From positions 3,038,001 to 3,102,000 of the forward strand of contig NC_064654.1 in the NCBI RefSeq assembly GCF_001723175.1: DNA of 64,000 nt, read 5' to 3'. This document shows positions 32,447 to 42,186 of the stretch, piece by piece (the first letter of the stretch is position 1; each line of letters starts with the position of its first letter). The stretch is from Penicillium oxalicum. Lineage: Eukaryota; Ascomycota; Eurotiomycetes; Eurotiales; Aspergillaceae. The position numbers were made by a program, and so were the translations under genes. The notes below the pieces were generated by a model. The model did no database searches. It was not told the origin of the DNA and saw only the letters and a program-made list of their open reading frames with translations.

Positions 32447-35400
32447 ATGTCTGCGCCAGGAGGCGCTCCCAGCCCTGCGCCACGAGGTGGTAGCATGGGA
32501 CCTGGCCCAAATGGCGGGAATATGACCATGTCGTCGCAACCAATGTCAGGAACGCCTGTTCATTCAGCACCTCCTCCTGGCCCTCCGCCACCGCAGAGTG
32601 GTGCGATGTCACAGCAGAATTTGAATCAAATTGTAAGTGGCATTTGCATGTCTTGGCATTCTGCACTCTTAGCACATTTCCGTCCCTTGAGAAACGGTGT
32701 GTCTGGTTCGAAGATCATGGAAACTCGAACTTCGATTCAAAGTTCAATGAGATTCTCGTCCAATCTTCAATTTTGAGAAATCGCATTCAAGAAAGATATC
32801 GAACTTTCTTTGCCTATCCAGAAGTTGGGTCACTGCTAGAAGCATATCAACCATGATTACCGGAGCCTGCGAGCACGACCTCTCACTTGAATCATTTGTG
32901 ATCCTTGATCTTGAAGCCGGTTCAAGCTGAGCTTTTGCTTTTGTCTCACGAAGTCTCGGGATTTGGCTCTTGCCTCTTTTTCTTTGGATGCTCAGCCGAG
33001 CTGTGTTCTTGAATGCGAGATATCTCTGATATTCACGGAGCTCCTCTTCAACATCTCATTCAAGTCTCTGCCCCTCCCACATTCAAACCATGGGGTTTCA
33101 GAGAAAAAGACGCAAGTACCAGGATCAGAGTGACAGTGATGAAGAGTATCTTCCTCCGAAGCGGCGTGTATCTAAGCCACCACGTCCCAAGCGTCGAGTT
33201 GAGGATCTGGACAGCTGGAGTCCAGGTGAGAGTAACGCGCAGTCCCCAAGCGCTCATAGCTCTCCCGCAATCAACACGGGACGTCTGAGAGAGTCACCTC
33301 CAAAGGAAGTTGTTCGATTCCAGAAACATGCTCTCCCGTCAACCAAGACGTTTTTGCGATTTCCCATGCGAACCAGACCATCTGAACCCATTGAAACCCC
33401 TGTATCTAAGTCAAGTCTCGATGAGCGCTCGCCTCGGATCAAGCTCGTGCTGTCTGGGAAATCGACCAGCCAGCGATGTGACGAAGCTCCCCGGAATACC
33501 AGCAAGACTGCGAAGCTGCAGGTGACCACGAGCGCTCTTCGGACTGCGAGCAATGTCCCCTCATCTGTGCCTTCCCCGTCTCCAAATCCGGCTGTCCAGC
33601 CGGCAGTGCCTCTTGAATCACTACTGGAGCAGCTTCCCTCTGGATCCAAGGCCGTCCGTCCCATTCACTACCACCAAGAAAATTCAGGACAACAGAAGCT
33701 GATTGATAATTTCGCGAGTAGGTTATAGATTATTTAGCAAAGAAGGGCTACAGCCGAACTGAAGCCATGCTTCGGATGGAGTCTGCCAACCAAGAAATTG
33801 ATGGCCGACCCCTTCCGCCTTTAGGAGAAGATGCTCGGCCCAAGTTCAGGAAAGGATTTGGTAAGTAAAACCTCGGTGTGCCAAAGGCAAACCAAGTTGT
33901 GCACTTGCTGATTAATTTGAAGAGTTACTTAAGGCGTGGGTTGAGGAGAATTTGGATCTTTACAAGGTAAGAACTATTTCCCGTCAAACAGCGAAGTGCC
34001 TGGGCACTCTCCGTATCATTGATTGCTAAAAATCTCCCAGCCTGAGCTTCGTCGCGTGCTATGGCCACTCTTTGTGTATTCATTCCTCAACATGATTACC
34101 GCTTTCTATCCTCAAGACGCCAAGCAATTTTTCGATGCCAACAAGAATATGTTCCTTCCAGAGCACACCGACGACGTTCGCAAACTCGAGCCTATCAGTC
34201 TGCCGGAACATGTTCAGGCAAACGATACCGCAAAGCTTTATCGCACAAACAAGTACCGCATTGTTCTCAGCAACCCTGCATATACCAATCTCTTGCAATT
34301 TTTGGAAAGCAAAGAAAAAGAGGGAGGCTCGGTGATGAACGCGATCCTGAGCAGCTATTGTACCGTCAAGACTATGGACCGTGCCTCCGACGACCGCTTC
34401 AGCTTCGCTGCCATGCTAGGTCAGGTTGGAGCGGGTCAATTCCCATCTGAAGACGAAGGTATTCCGGGTCACCACCCCGGTTCGGCATACACAGGAGACA
34501 ATCCCGCCATGGCTGGAACACTACCGAGACTGAGACTTGGAAAATTGCCGATGGAACAGGAACTGGAGGATGATGTGCGGGCTGAGTTGGCCGACCAGGA
34601 CGCGAAGGAACCGCCGGCTGCGGGTCGTAACACCCTTGTACAGGAGTTCGAACAGATGATCAAGAAGGAGGAGGACGAGGAGGCGCCAACTCGTGCCGAC
34701 ATTCCCTTCCCTCCATCAACCGCTCGTGATGTTGCCATTGAGTGCATGAAGGTTCGAGAAAACAGAGACCGTTTCAAGATTGAAGGCCGTACTGGTGGCG
34801 TGGGACCAGGGGTGAGCGTTTGCATGTTTACCTTCCACAACACCTTCGACAGGTATGGCGCCAGCCCGCAACTTCCTTCATTCTTCTTTTTTTTTTATTT
34901 TTTTTGATTGCACACGTGCTGATTTTGCCCAGTATTAACTGCATGGACTTTTCCGATGACAACATGCTCGTTGCCGCTGGCTTCGCTCAGTCATACATTC
35001 GAGTTTGGAGTCTCGATGGGAAGAATATTGAAGCAGCCTATCCCGATCTGGATGATCTCCCTCCAGCCAACTCACGGCGTTTGATCGGTCATGCTGGACC
35101 AGTATATGCAGTTGCCTTCCCTCCTTGTGCAACCAAGGCCGACACTAATCCGGGCGATGAATACGTTCCCACTAACGCCCGCTTCCTTCTTTCCTCTTCT
35201 GCGGACAAGACAATTCGCTTGTGGTCCCTCGACACGTGGCAATGTCTTGTCGTCTACAAAGGCCATGACCGTCCCGTTTGGGATCTGCGATGGGGCCCAT
35301 TCGGCCATTACTTTGTTTCCGGTGGATCAGACCGTACAGCTCGGCTTTGGCTAACGGATCACATCCGCCAGCAGCGTATCTTCGTCGGTCATGATCAGGA

Positions 35401-35984
35401 CGTGGATTGTGTCTGCTTCCATCCAAATTCTGCCTACGTATTTACGGCCAGCTCCGACAAGACTGTCCGCATGTGGGCTATCACTACCGGAAATGCCGTC
35501 CGTATGTTCACCGGCCATACCGGCAATGTGACTGCCATGGAATGCAGTCGCGATGGAAAGCTTCTGGCATCAGCCGATGACGCTGGCTCCATCTTCCTTT
35601 GGGATCTTGCCCCCGGTCGACTGTTGAAGCGCATGCGAGGACACGGCAAAGGTGGCATCTGGTCACTCAGCTGGAGCGTTGAATCTACAGTGCTTGTTTC
35701 CGGAGGTGCCGATGGTCGATGTACTCCGTATCTGGGATGTGGTCGGCTCCCAAGACTCTGCAAACCAGGGACGTGTGATTGGTGAAGGCGGCGCTGGTGC
35801 CAAGCTTGATGCCAGCAATGCCCCGGCGAGTGCTGCTGCCGCCAGCAAGAAAAAAAAGAAGGGCAAGGATGTTGTCGTCACACCCGATCAGATCAGCGCA
35901 TTCCCGACGAAGAAGAGTCCCGTCTACAAAGTTAAATTCACAAACATGAATTTGGTCATCGCGGGAGGTGCTTATCTCCCCTAG
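32447..35984 (+). CDS. taf5: TFIID/SAGA subunit TAF5, with apparent frameshift near 3' end
   Basis: Five exons: 32447-32632, 33722-33860, 33923-33966, 34041-34852, 34933-35984. A Pro/Gly-rich start is followed by a LisH motif (VIDYLAKKGYSRTEAMLRME), the TAF5 N-terminal dimerisation domain (AFYPQDAKQFFDANKN, YRIVLSNPAYTNLLQFLE), and a C-terminal WD40 propeller (SSSADKTIRLWSLDTWQC, VSGGSDRTARLWL, FTASSDKTVRMWAITTGN). TAF5 scaffolds TFIID and SAGA. Intron 1 is 1089 bases, far longer than others here, and contains an ORF. After VLVSGGADG (to about 35714) the frame breaks: as written it stops at 35783-35785 (677 residues). The next frame carries the expected end (LRIWDVV, KVKFTNMNLVIAGGAYLP) to TAG 35982-35984. 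One base fewer gives 743 residues. Confidence 0.93.
33090..33728 (+). CDS. Unidentified 212-codon ORF inside TAF5 intron 1
   Basis: ATG 33090 lies in a strong context (AAACCATGG) preceded by a CT-rich leader-like stretch, and the frame stays open for 639 bases to TAG 33726-33728, overlapping the first bases of TAF5 exon 2. The product would be basic, Ser/Pro-rich and disordered, with nuclear-localisation-like clusters (QRKRRKYQ, PKRRVSKPPRPKRRVED) and no domain I recognise. It may be a nested gene on the same strand, an alternative first exon of taf5, or a chance ORF. Its length in a genome where introns average under 100 bases makes chance the less attractive reading, but there is no homology evidence. 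Confidence 0.4.
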   Translation: MGFQRKRRKYQDQSDSDEEYLPPKRRVSKPPRPKRRVEDLDSWSPGESNAQSPSAHSSPAINTGRLRESPPKEVVRFQKHALPSTKTFLRFPMRTRPSEPIETPVSKSSLDERSPRIKLVLSGKSTSQRCDEAPRNTSKTAKLQVTTSALRTASNVPSSVPSPSPNPAVQPAVPLESLLEQLPSGSKAVRPIHYHQENSGQQKLIDNFASRL

Positions 35985-36536
35985 ACTGGCATTCATTCGC
36001 GCGTGCCCTTTTTTTTTTCTTACGGCAAGAGTTCTATTCCCTTTTTTATCTTATTTACTGGAGTTCTTCGGCGCAAATACCCCGGTGCCCTGCACATCAT
36101 TATCTTCCACAAGGGTTTTTTTGGTTTTTTTTCACTTTTTTTAATTACAAAATATTTCGAGCCATGCGCAGCATGAGCTTTCCTGGCGTTTACCAAATTG
36201 GGATGCAATCATTTTTTAGGTGTCACGGCATGGTGGTGGCATGATTGAAAACATTTGGATTTTTGAGAAGATTGGGGAAGAAACTTGGAAGGTGTCTTCG
36301 GGAGAGAAATTATCACCATGAGCAATCACGAACTCTTCAGGTGACATTTCATTCATCCCATTTTTTCTTTTTTTTCTCCTTTGCTCGTAGTCCAGTAATT
36401 TCCTTATTGATTGGATAGTAGGGGTGAAGGTAGATTCGCAATTCATGTCTTTCTCCGATGACGATGCTCATGCCTTCTTCAAAGATGAGAAGCATGCCTA
36501 TCCGGCTCCGTCGTACACAGATGGCGACGATGTCAT
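35985..36536. other. Convergent 3' region
   Basis: Between taf5 (plus) and ppe1 (minus), about 550 bases. Several T runs near 36009-36018, 36116-36141 and 36363-36376 are consistent with 3' ends. No gene seen. Confidence 0.5.
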
Positions 36537-38140
36537 TCAGCTTTTGTGAAAAGCACCGGCGCCCTTCTTCATCGCAGCCGCCGCTTGTAAATCACCCACT
36601 TTGGGTGGAAGCACTAGAGCGCTACGATCGTTCCTCCTGTAAAAGTCCGCCAGTACCTGGGCGGTCTTGGCTGGCTGGTCTTCTTGAATGAAATGACCTG
36701 CTTCCGGGAACACCTGGAGCTGATACTTGCCTACGGCCAAGATCATCACAATTTAGCACAGTTTGAAGTGATTTGAGACCCGGCAAGACTTACCTTGCAT
36801 TTGACCGATGGTCAATTCCTTGTCGAGTCGATCGGTGCCAGCCAGAAGCAACAGCTTCCCACCTCGGGAATCCAAGAATTTGCGACTCAACCCGATGAAC
36901 CAGTTCTCCCAGAATGGCTTTGTGGCGGAGAGATTGGTGCGCCAGACCCATGGACGAGCAGGATCGCTAGGATCGCTTTCCTCGTAGATAAGTGAGGGAA
37001 CCGACGCTTGGGCAGAAGTGGTATTTCGTATCGTTCGCGAGCGAGTACTTTAGAGGGGAAGAAAGCGAGATGAGTATGAGTTTGAGTAGATTCACGGTTC
37101 CACGTAGAGCGAGAAGAACTCACTGCCATTCAATTCCAGAGGCGAGGGAAGCAAATCGACTCGGCCGCGTAGAGAGATAGGTTTCCATGCTCTGGAGAGC
37201 ATCCATTGCGGACCCTGTGAAGCCCTTCAGGTCAGATGATGACACCCATGCCAACGTACAGAGAAGAGAATTTCCCGAGCCCCATACCTTCCACAACATC
37301 CAATACTGCATATGCCAGTAATTTGGCTCCCAGCGCACCCTTCTTCGCCACATCTGTGATGACGGCACCCCCAAGACTGTGGCCCACCAAGACGACATCC
37401 GGGAGTGTTTCCCACCGCAGCTTCGCTTGAGTCTCTTGGACCACAAAGACCAGATCACGACTAAGCGTATCCAGACTGAGATCTAGTTCGATCTGATCAT
37501 CCGCTTCAGACTGTGCTGCAGCCCCCATTGATGGCTGCTCGTGATTCAAGGCCCGAGAGACGGGACTCATCACCGTCCGACCGTGACTTCTTGCGTCGAG
37601 GGACAATACGCCCGCTTCAGGAAGCACTCGTCGTAATTCCTCGGCGCAGGTTGCGAACGAGAGACCGGACGAACCTGCGCCATGATGCATCACAAACAAA
37701 GGGCCTGATCCGGACGGTGGTGTGAGATAAGCATGATGTACAATTCGCAGGCCGTCCACTTCTTCGGGCAAGAACAACTCTTGACTGAAGAAGTCAGACC
37801 AGGAAAGCGCCTGCATTGATTGTCTGCACACGGGAGTCAGTCAGAGTTGCAGATCGATGCATGACAGGTATGTGCAATTGTAAAGATGCATTTCTAGAAA
37901 ATACCAGAGTTGGCAGAGATAATGGCATGAAAAAGAAATCGTCACATACCCTGCGCTTCTGCGCGCAAAAAGATTCCTCGTCGGCGACGGCATTAACGTG
38001 CCGGTTGACGAGACCGAGGAGGCAGAGGAGGCATCATCCTCAATGTGCTCTTCTGGGATATGCATTGAGCTATACATGGGGACTTCGGCGGGAAGCTTAG
38101 CCAATTTGGCCTTTGCGAATGACTTTTGAAGTTCACTCAT
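36537..38140 (-). CDS. ppe1: Protein phosphatase methylesterase 1
   Basis: Five exons on the minus strand: 38140-37950, 37823-37288, 37214-37124, 37047-36794, 36730-36537; 421 residues. An alpha/beta hydrolase: oxyanion region MHHGAGSSGLSF, nucleophile Ser213 in LVGHSLGGAV, the conserved LDARSHG, a later Asp in LLLAGTDRLD and the catalytic His in FPEAGHFIQED. GIEWHTRSRTIRN, made across the third splice, is specific for PME-1. The enzyme removes the methyl ester from the C-terminal Leu of PP2A catalytic subunits, controlling holoenzyme assembly. The N-terminal ~60 residues (Ser-rich) are variable in the family. The final residues (Ala/Lys-rich) are unremarkable. All junctions hold frame. Confidence 0.95.
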
Positions 38141-39870
38141 CCCCTTCAGCGTGAGTGCCCCAAAAAAGGGGGAATGGTTGAGTTTTGACTTGTTTGACGC
38201 TGCAGTGGAGTCCAAGCACCGGCGGCGACGGCTTTTAGTGTCGAGGCTCTGTAAGCCCAAATTGCAGTTTAGGTGTTTGTCCTGACGCAGACAAGCTTAT
38301 CGACGCGGCCAATCGAGATTCGCCCGCAAAAATGTGGAATGTATATCGTGGAGATCGAGATTTGATCATGAGTATTCCGAGCGGTCCTCATGAGGCGTTG
38401 ACAACCTGATACACTTCAAGATCAACAATCACGTCGGCCCGTAGACGCACCCCCGCAGTACTTTCTGACGAATGGCCGCTATCGATAGACCGCTTTCGGC
38501 AATATTGATGCCCCAAGTATGAGGCATTCGATTGTCCATGTGTGGAGGTGGGAATGTGCATGGCCCAGACAAGAATCGGATGGATTCAAGATTGATGTCG
38601 ACAATTCTAGCAAGGTGGTAAGTGCTTGAAGCTTTTGCACTTGCTCCTTCTGCCAATCATATTAGAAGGCTGTCCAGATCTTTCAGTCGAGGAAGCCGAG
38701 TCACGGGCAAACACGAGATTGCTTAGCCATCAACGCGTCAACGTACCAGTACCTCTATTTCTATAGGAGCAACTCTCATTTGGAAGATTATGGATCTTGC
38801 GATTCCTAAAATGAAAGCAGGGCTGGATTTCAGACTCAGACCACGGACTGCCCATTCTCTTTGGAATGTGTTCGTCGTCAATAGAGATGATTGGCCTACT
38901 AGGTAGATTTGTAGAAATTTCTTCTGCGGACATGAATACATGCGACAGAACAGTGATATTTCTAGCAAGGTTCAACCTTGAATTACAGCCTCCTTGTTCA
39001 GCTGTATCGATGCCATTCAGACACAAGACATTGGGCCAGAATCCATTCATGGTATGCCCCCCTGGGATCATAGTGGACTTGGGCAGCCCTGACTTGTACG
39101 TGCTGTCCATTAATGCTGACCTGGATAGTACGCCCACCTATTCAGCTTCTTTTCAGAGTTATTTCTAGATCGTAGCTATAATTATGTTCAAAAAGATGGT
39201 TCGTGATAACCTTGCCTAGAAGCACGAAGTTCGAGGACCAGTATGGTTCAATCATGCATTCGCAAAGCACCACAAAGCAATCAGAGTACCGCCCTTCAGT
39301 CACACTTGTCTTGGGAGATGAAAACTTGAATTCCACAGTTTCGGGCTAGCCATCATTATTATTGTTCTCCATGATGACACGGTCCCCATGATGCGGTTAA
39401 AGTACCGCCCGGCGAGTGGAGCGGATCTCGGGGCTGGAGCTCTCCGGTGGCGAAATGGTCAAAGCTTTGGGGTAACGAACGCCTGGCTTGGCATTTTCGC
39501 TCAGCGTACCGATGCGAGTGTGTCATTCGTCCATTGACTCCATTCAGAGCTAAATCTGGGAGTATGCAATAGAAAGAGAAGGTGATTAAGTTTCCTCAAA
39601 TTTTGTATGTCGAGGAAATAATAATGTTATCTTGAGGGGCGCGAGATCATAGATGACTGCGCCACAAGTGACTCGGAAAGTTCTGAATGTTGGTCGGATT
39701 AGTCATCGCCGGTTGGGGCCGCAGGCAATACTAAATTAGTATCTCCAACGCATCACGGCTTTTTTGATTGCGACGCTCACCTCCTTCCCAAGCGCCACCC
39801 TGCCCCCGTCGACCTTGATTCCAAAATAGATCTATCTATATTTTGCCAAAGCAACCTTCTTTACACACAG
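38141..39870. other. Gene-poor stretch upstream of a dead kinase gene
   Basis: No gene supported. On the minus strand two adjacent ORFs, 39142-39336 and 38730-39137, cover about 600 bases in different frames and could be remains of one gene; I recognise no domain. A compact GC-rich patch at 39400-39470 stands out in otherwise AT-richer DNA. The region belongs to the 4-kb accessory-looking gap between ppe1 and the DUF2417 gene. Confidence 0.4.
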
Positions 39871-41214
39871 GAGTCATTATCAAGATATAAGCCCGGTGGA
39901 TATCATCCAGTTAGCCTTGGAAATACTTTTAAAGACGATCGTTACAAGATACATCACAAATTAGGATAGGGTAGTTTTTCCACAGTATAGCTTGTGAAGG
40001 ACAGAGAGTCAGTTTATCTCGAGCTGACTTTGCTTATTCGTAGCTAACCTCAGGCCAGTCGCAATCAATAGGTCTCGTTAAAAATTATGACCGCGAATTC
40101 GTCGGTATCGCGAGAGCTGCCAATTCTGAAACATCTAGAAAGGCGTTCTCAAGGAGAGCTTTCTTTAAATTATGTGGTTCAACTGCTTGATGCCTTCACC
40201 TACAAAGGCCCCAACGGAGTCCACCAATGTCTTATATTTAAATTACTTAGCCCTTCAGTTGATAAGGTCCTCGCAGACTACCATAAGAGCCACGACAAGC
40301 TCTGCTCGGAAACTGTACTCAGAATATCTACGCAGCTTTTAAAAGCCGTCAAATTTATTCACAGTGCCGGCATTAGCCATAGAGGTGAGGTCGCTTTCCC
40401 CTCCATATACATACGCGGGTCGGCTCTATTATACTTACTTCTCATTAGACATTAGTAGCCGAAATATCGCATTTAGTTGCACTCATTTGTGGAAAGAAAC
40501 CGAGGAGCAGCTTTTTGATATTCTCGGATTCCCGGAAGTTGAGACGCTAACTCAGGTTAACGGGACGCCTTTAGGAAATGGATTACCATCCCAACTAGTC
40601 AAAGCAGCAGAATAGGATAGCTAGATAGACGAGGACGACGAAGATATCAGACTCTTCGATTTTAGGGAGGGCTTCTTTCAAGGACAGGAACCTACAAAGT
40701 TAGCCCAGCCAGGCTCATTGAGGGTACCAGAGACGATTTTCACGGATACTTTTGATTATCGGGTCGACTTATGGCGTACAGGTTGCATGGTACGTTAATC
40801 TATCTTTCCTTAATGTTGAAGCAGACATACTCACGGAGATTTCAATTCATGTAGATCTATTCATTCTTATTCACGACATGGCCATTCTGGTATCTTGGCG
40901 AGGACGAAGTCCTTATTTTCCAAATGATCGGCTTTGTAGAGAGGTTACCGGCCGAGTAGGAGGCTAGGTAGATATCGATGTTGATGAGGTCTAGTCATGA
41001 TCTGGAGCTAGAAGAAGGTAAATAAATAAACCTGTTGCTAATTCTGCCCAAAGATTACGGAACGTCGAAGCTTAAACGGAAGTTTGCTGGGTTGGTGCCT
41101 AATCCAACACTTGAACGTCTACTTCATGTGATTCAAGGATTGATGCGATTCTTACCGTCTAGTCGCTTGACTGCAGAGGACGCACTTGATTTGCTTAGGA
41201 ACGCTCAGGAATAA
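39871..41214 (+). pseudogene. SRPK-like protein kinase pseudogene, Trp codons turned to TAG
   Basis: The conceptual product follows the fungal SRPK-like kinase family from YKPGGYHPVSLGNTFKD through VSLKIMTANSS, RELPILKHLE, VVQLLDAFTYKGPNG, the catalytic-loop region HRDISSRNIAF, DDEDIRLFDF, LRVPETIFTD, DYRVDLWRTGCM and TWPFWYLGEDEV to FLPSSRLTAEDALDLL, ending at TAA 41212-41214. Two introns (40385-40448 and 40790-40854) keep good splice sites, and I see no frame-changing indel. In-frame stops occur at 39967, 39988, 40069, 40613, 40622, 40957, 40969 (all TAG) and 41023 (TAA). At least six of the TAGs sit where the family has Trp. The activation-loop DFG reads DFR (40664). The 5' end is uncertain: 39871 follows an acceptor-like TTACACACAG, and any first exon is unidentified. 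The gene is non-functional as written. Confidence 0.85.
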
Positions 41215-42186
41215 TGACGAATAGATCGCTCGTCCAGTATGAAGAGAAGCCTCGTCATCCGATACGGCAATACGTCCAACACATACCAAATGGAATACGC
41301 CAATATCAAACGCCAACACGTCTTTCTATACCATCTCAATAACAGGCATTTCTTCCTTTCCTTTTCCCCCTCTCTCTTGGTTTCCCAGTTTCACGGTACT
41401 CAGTTGCACCACATGCCTCTTCCATTCGTAGGTTTCTTGTAAATGATTTGGCCGCACGTCACACAAGGTAGGTAGGTTATCTTACCCTCCCCCCAAAATT
41501 ACCATTTTGTATATCAGTAGGTTGGATCATCTAGAGCACCGCGCTATAGGCCGTGCAGCCAATAGCCATCTAGCTCAGGCCTAAGCGAATTTACAGGAGC
41601 GCGTGCTGATTCTAGTGTCTATGGTGCATACAAGGATATCTTGCCTCATATCTACTCTAATTTCGTTTACTTCCGAATTAGGCGTTATTTAATACCCCTC
41701 CTATACCAAGCCGTCTAGGACCACAAGGGCTAGCATAAGTCCCCACTTGAACAAATAAATGGTGGGCACTGTACTAGCACGAACTACGTAGTCGTGCAGT
41801 AGTTCAAGTAGGAGCAGTGGCACATGGAAGATGGACTGACACTAACTATCGCTCATTCCCACGGATGATCGACTGTACATTACGATCATGTGAATCCGCA
41901 GCCCCGGCAGCTTTTCAGGAAGTACTGCATGGTGACGTCACCGTTCTTTAACCTCCGCCCCCCCGCGTAAAGACAGACTTTCGACTTGCTCGATCTTATC
42001 AGAAACCTGATAAACCGGATCTGATCGTCAAAGCCACACACAATCGATGATCTTCTTCTTGATCCATCTTGCTGGGTGCCACCACTAGTGCTTTTAATTG
42101 CTATCCCCCGGTCCCGCCCGCCTGGTGCATCGCATATTTCCACCGCTTTGCAGAGCGTGGGTAGATTGGAGACTTGATCATTCAAA
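41215..42186. other. Intergenic with possible mobile-element relics
   Basis: No gene supported. A minus-strand ORF of 105 codons (41886-42203) overlaps the promoter of the next gene and has no domain. At 41610-41715 a short open stretch reads AYKDILPHIYSNFVYF in one frame, unlike random sequence but unidentified. A near-palindrome lies at 41777-41797. Confidence 0.4.

Noticed and set aside
38730..39336. Two minus-strand ORFs as one intron-containing gene
   Set aside because: No splice pair joins them convincingly and no domain is recognisable; mentioned only as possible remains.
40385..40448. Kinase catalytic loop appearing to be interrupted by stops
   Set aside because: This is a normal 64-base intron (GTGAGG to TTAG); splicing restores HRDISSRNIAF, so it is not one of the lesions.
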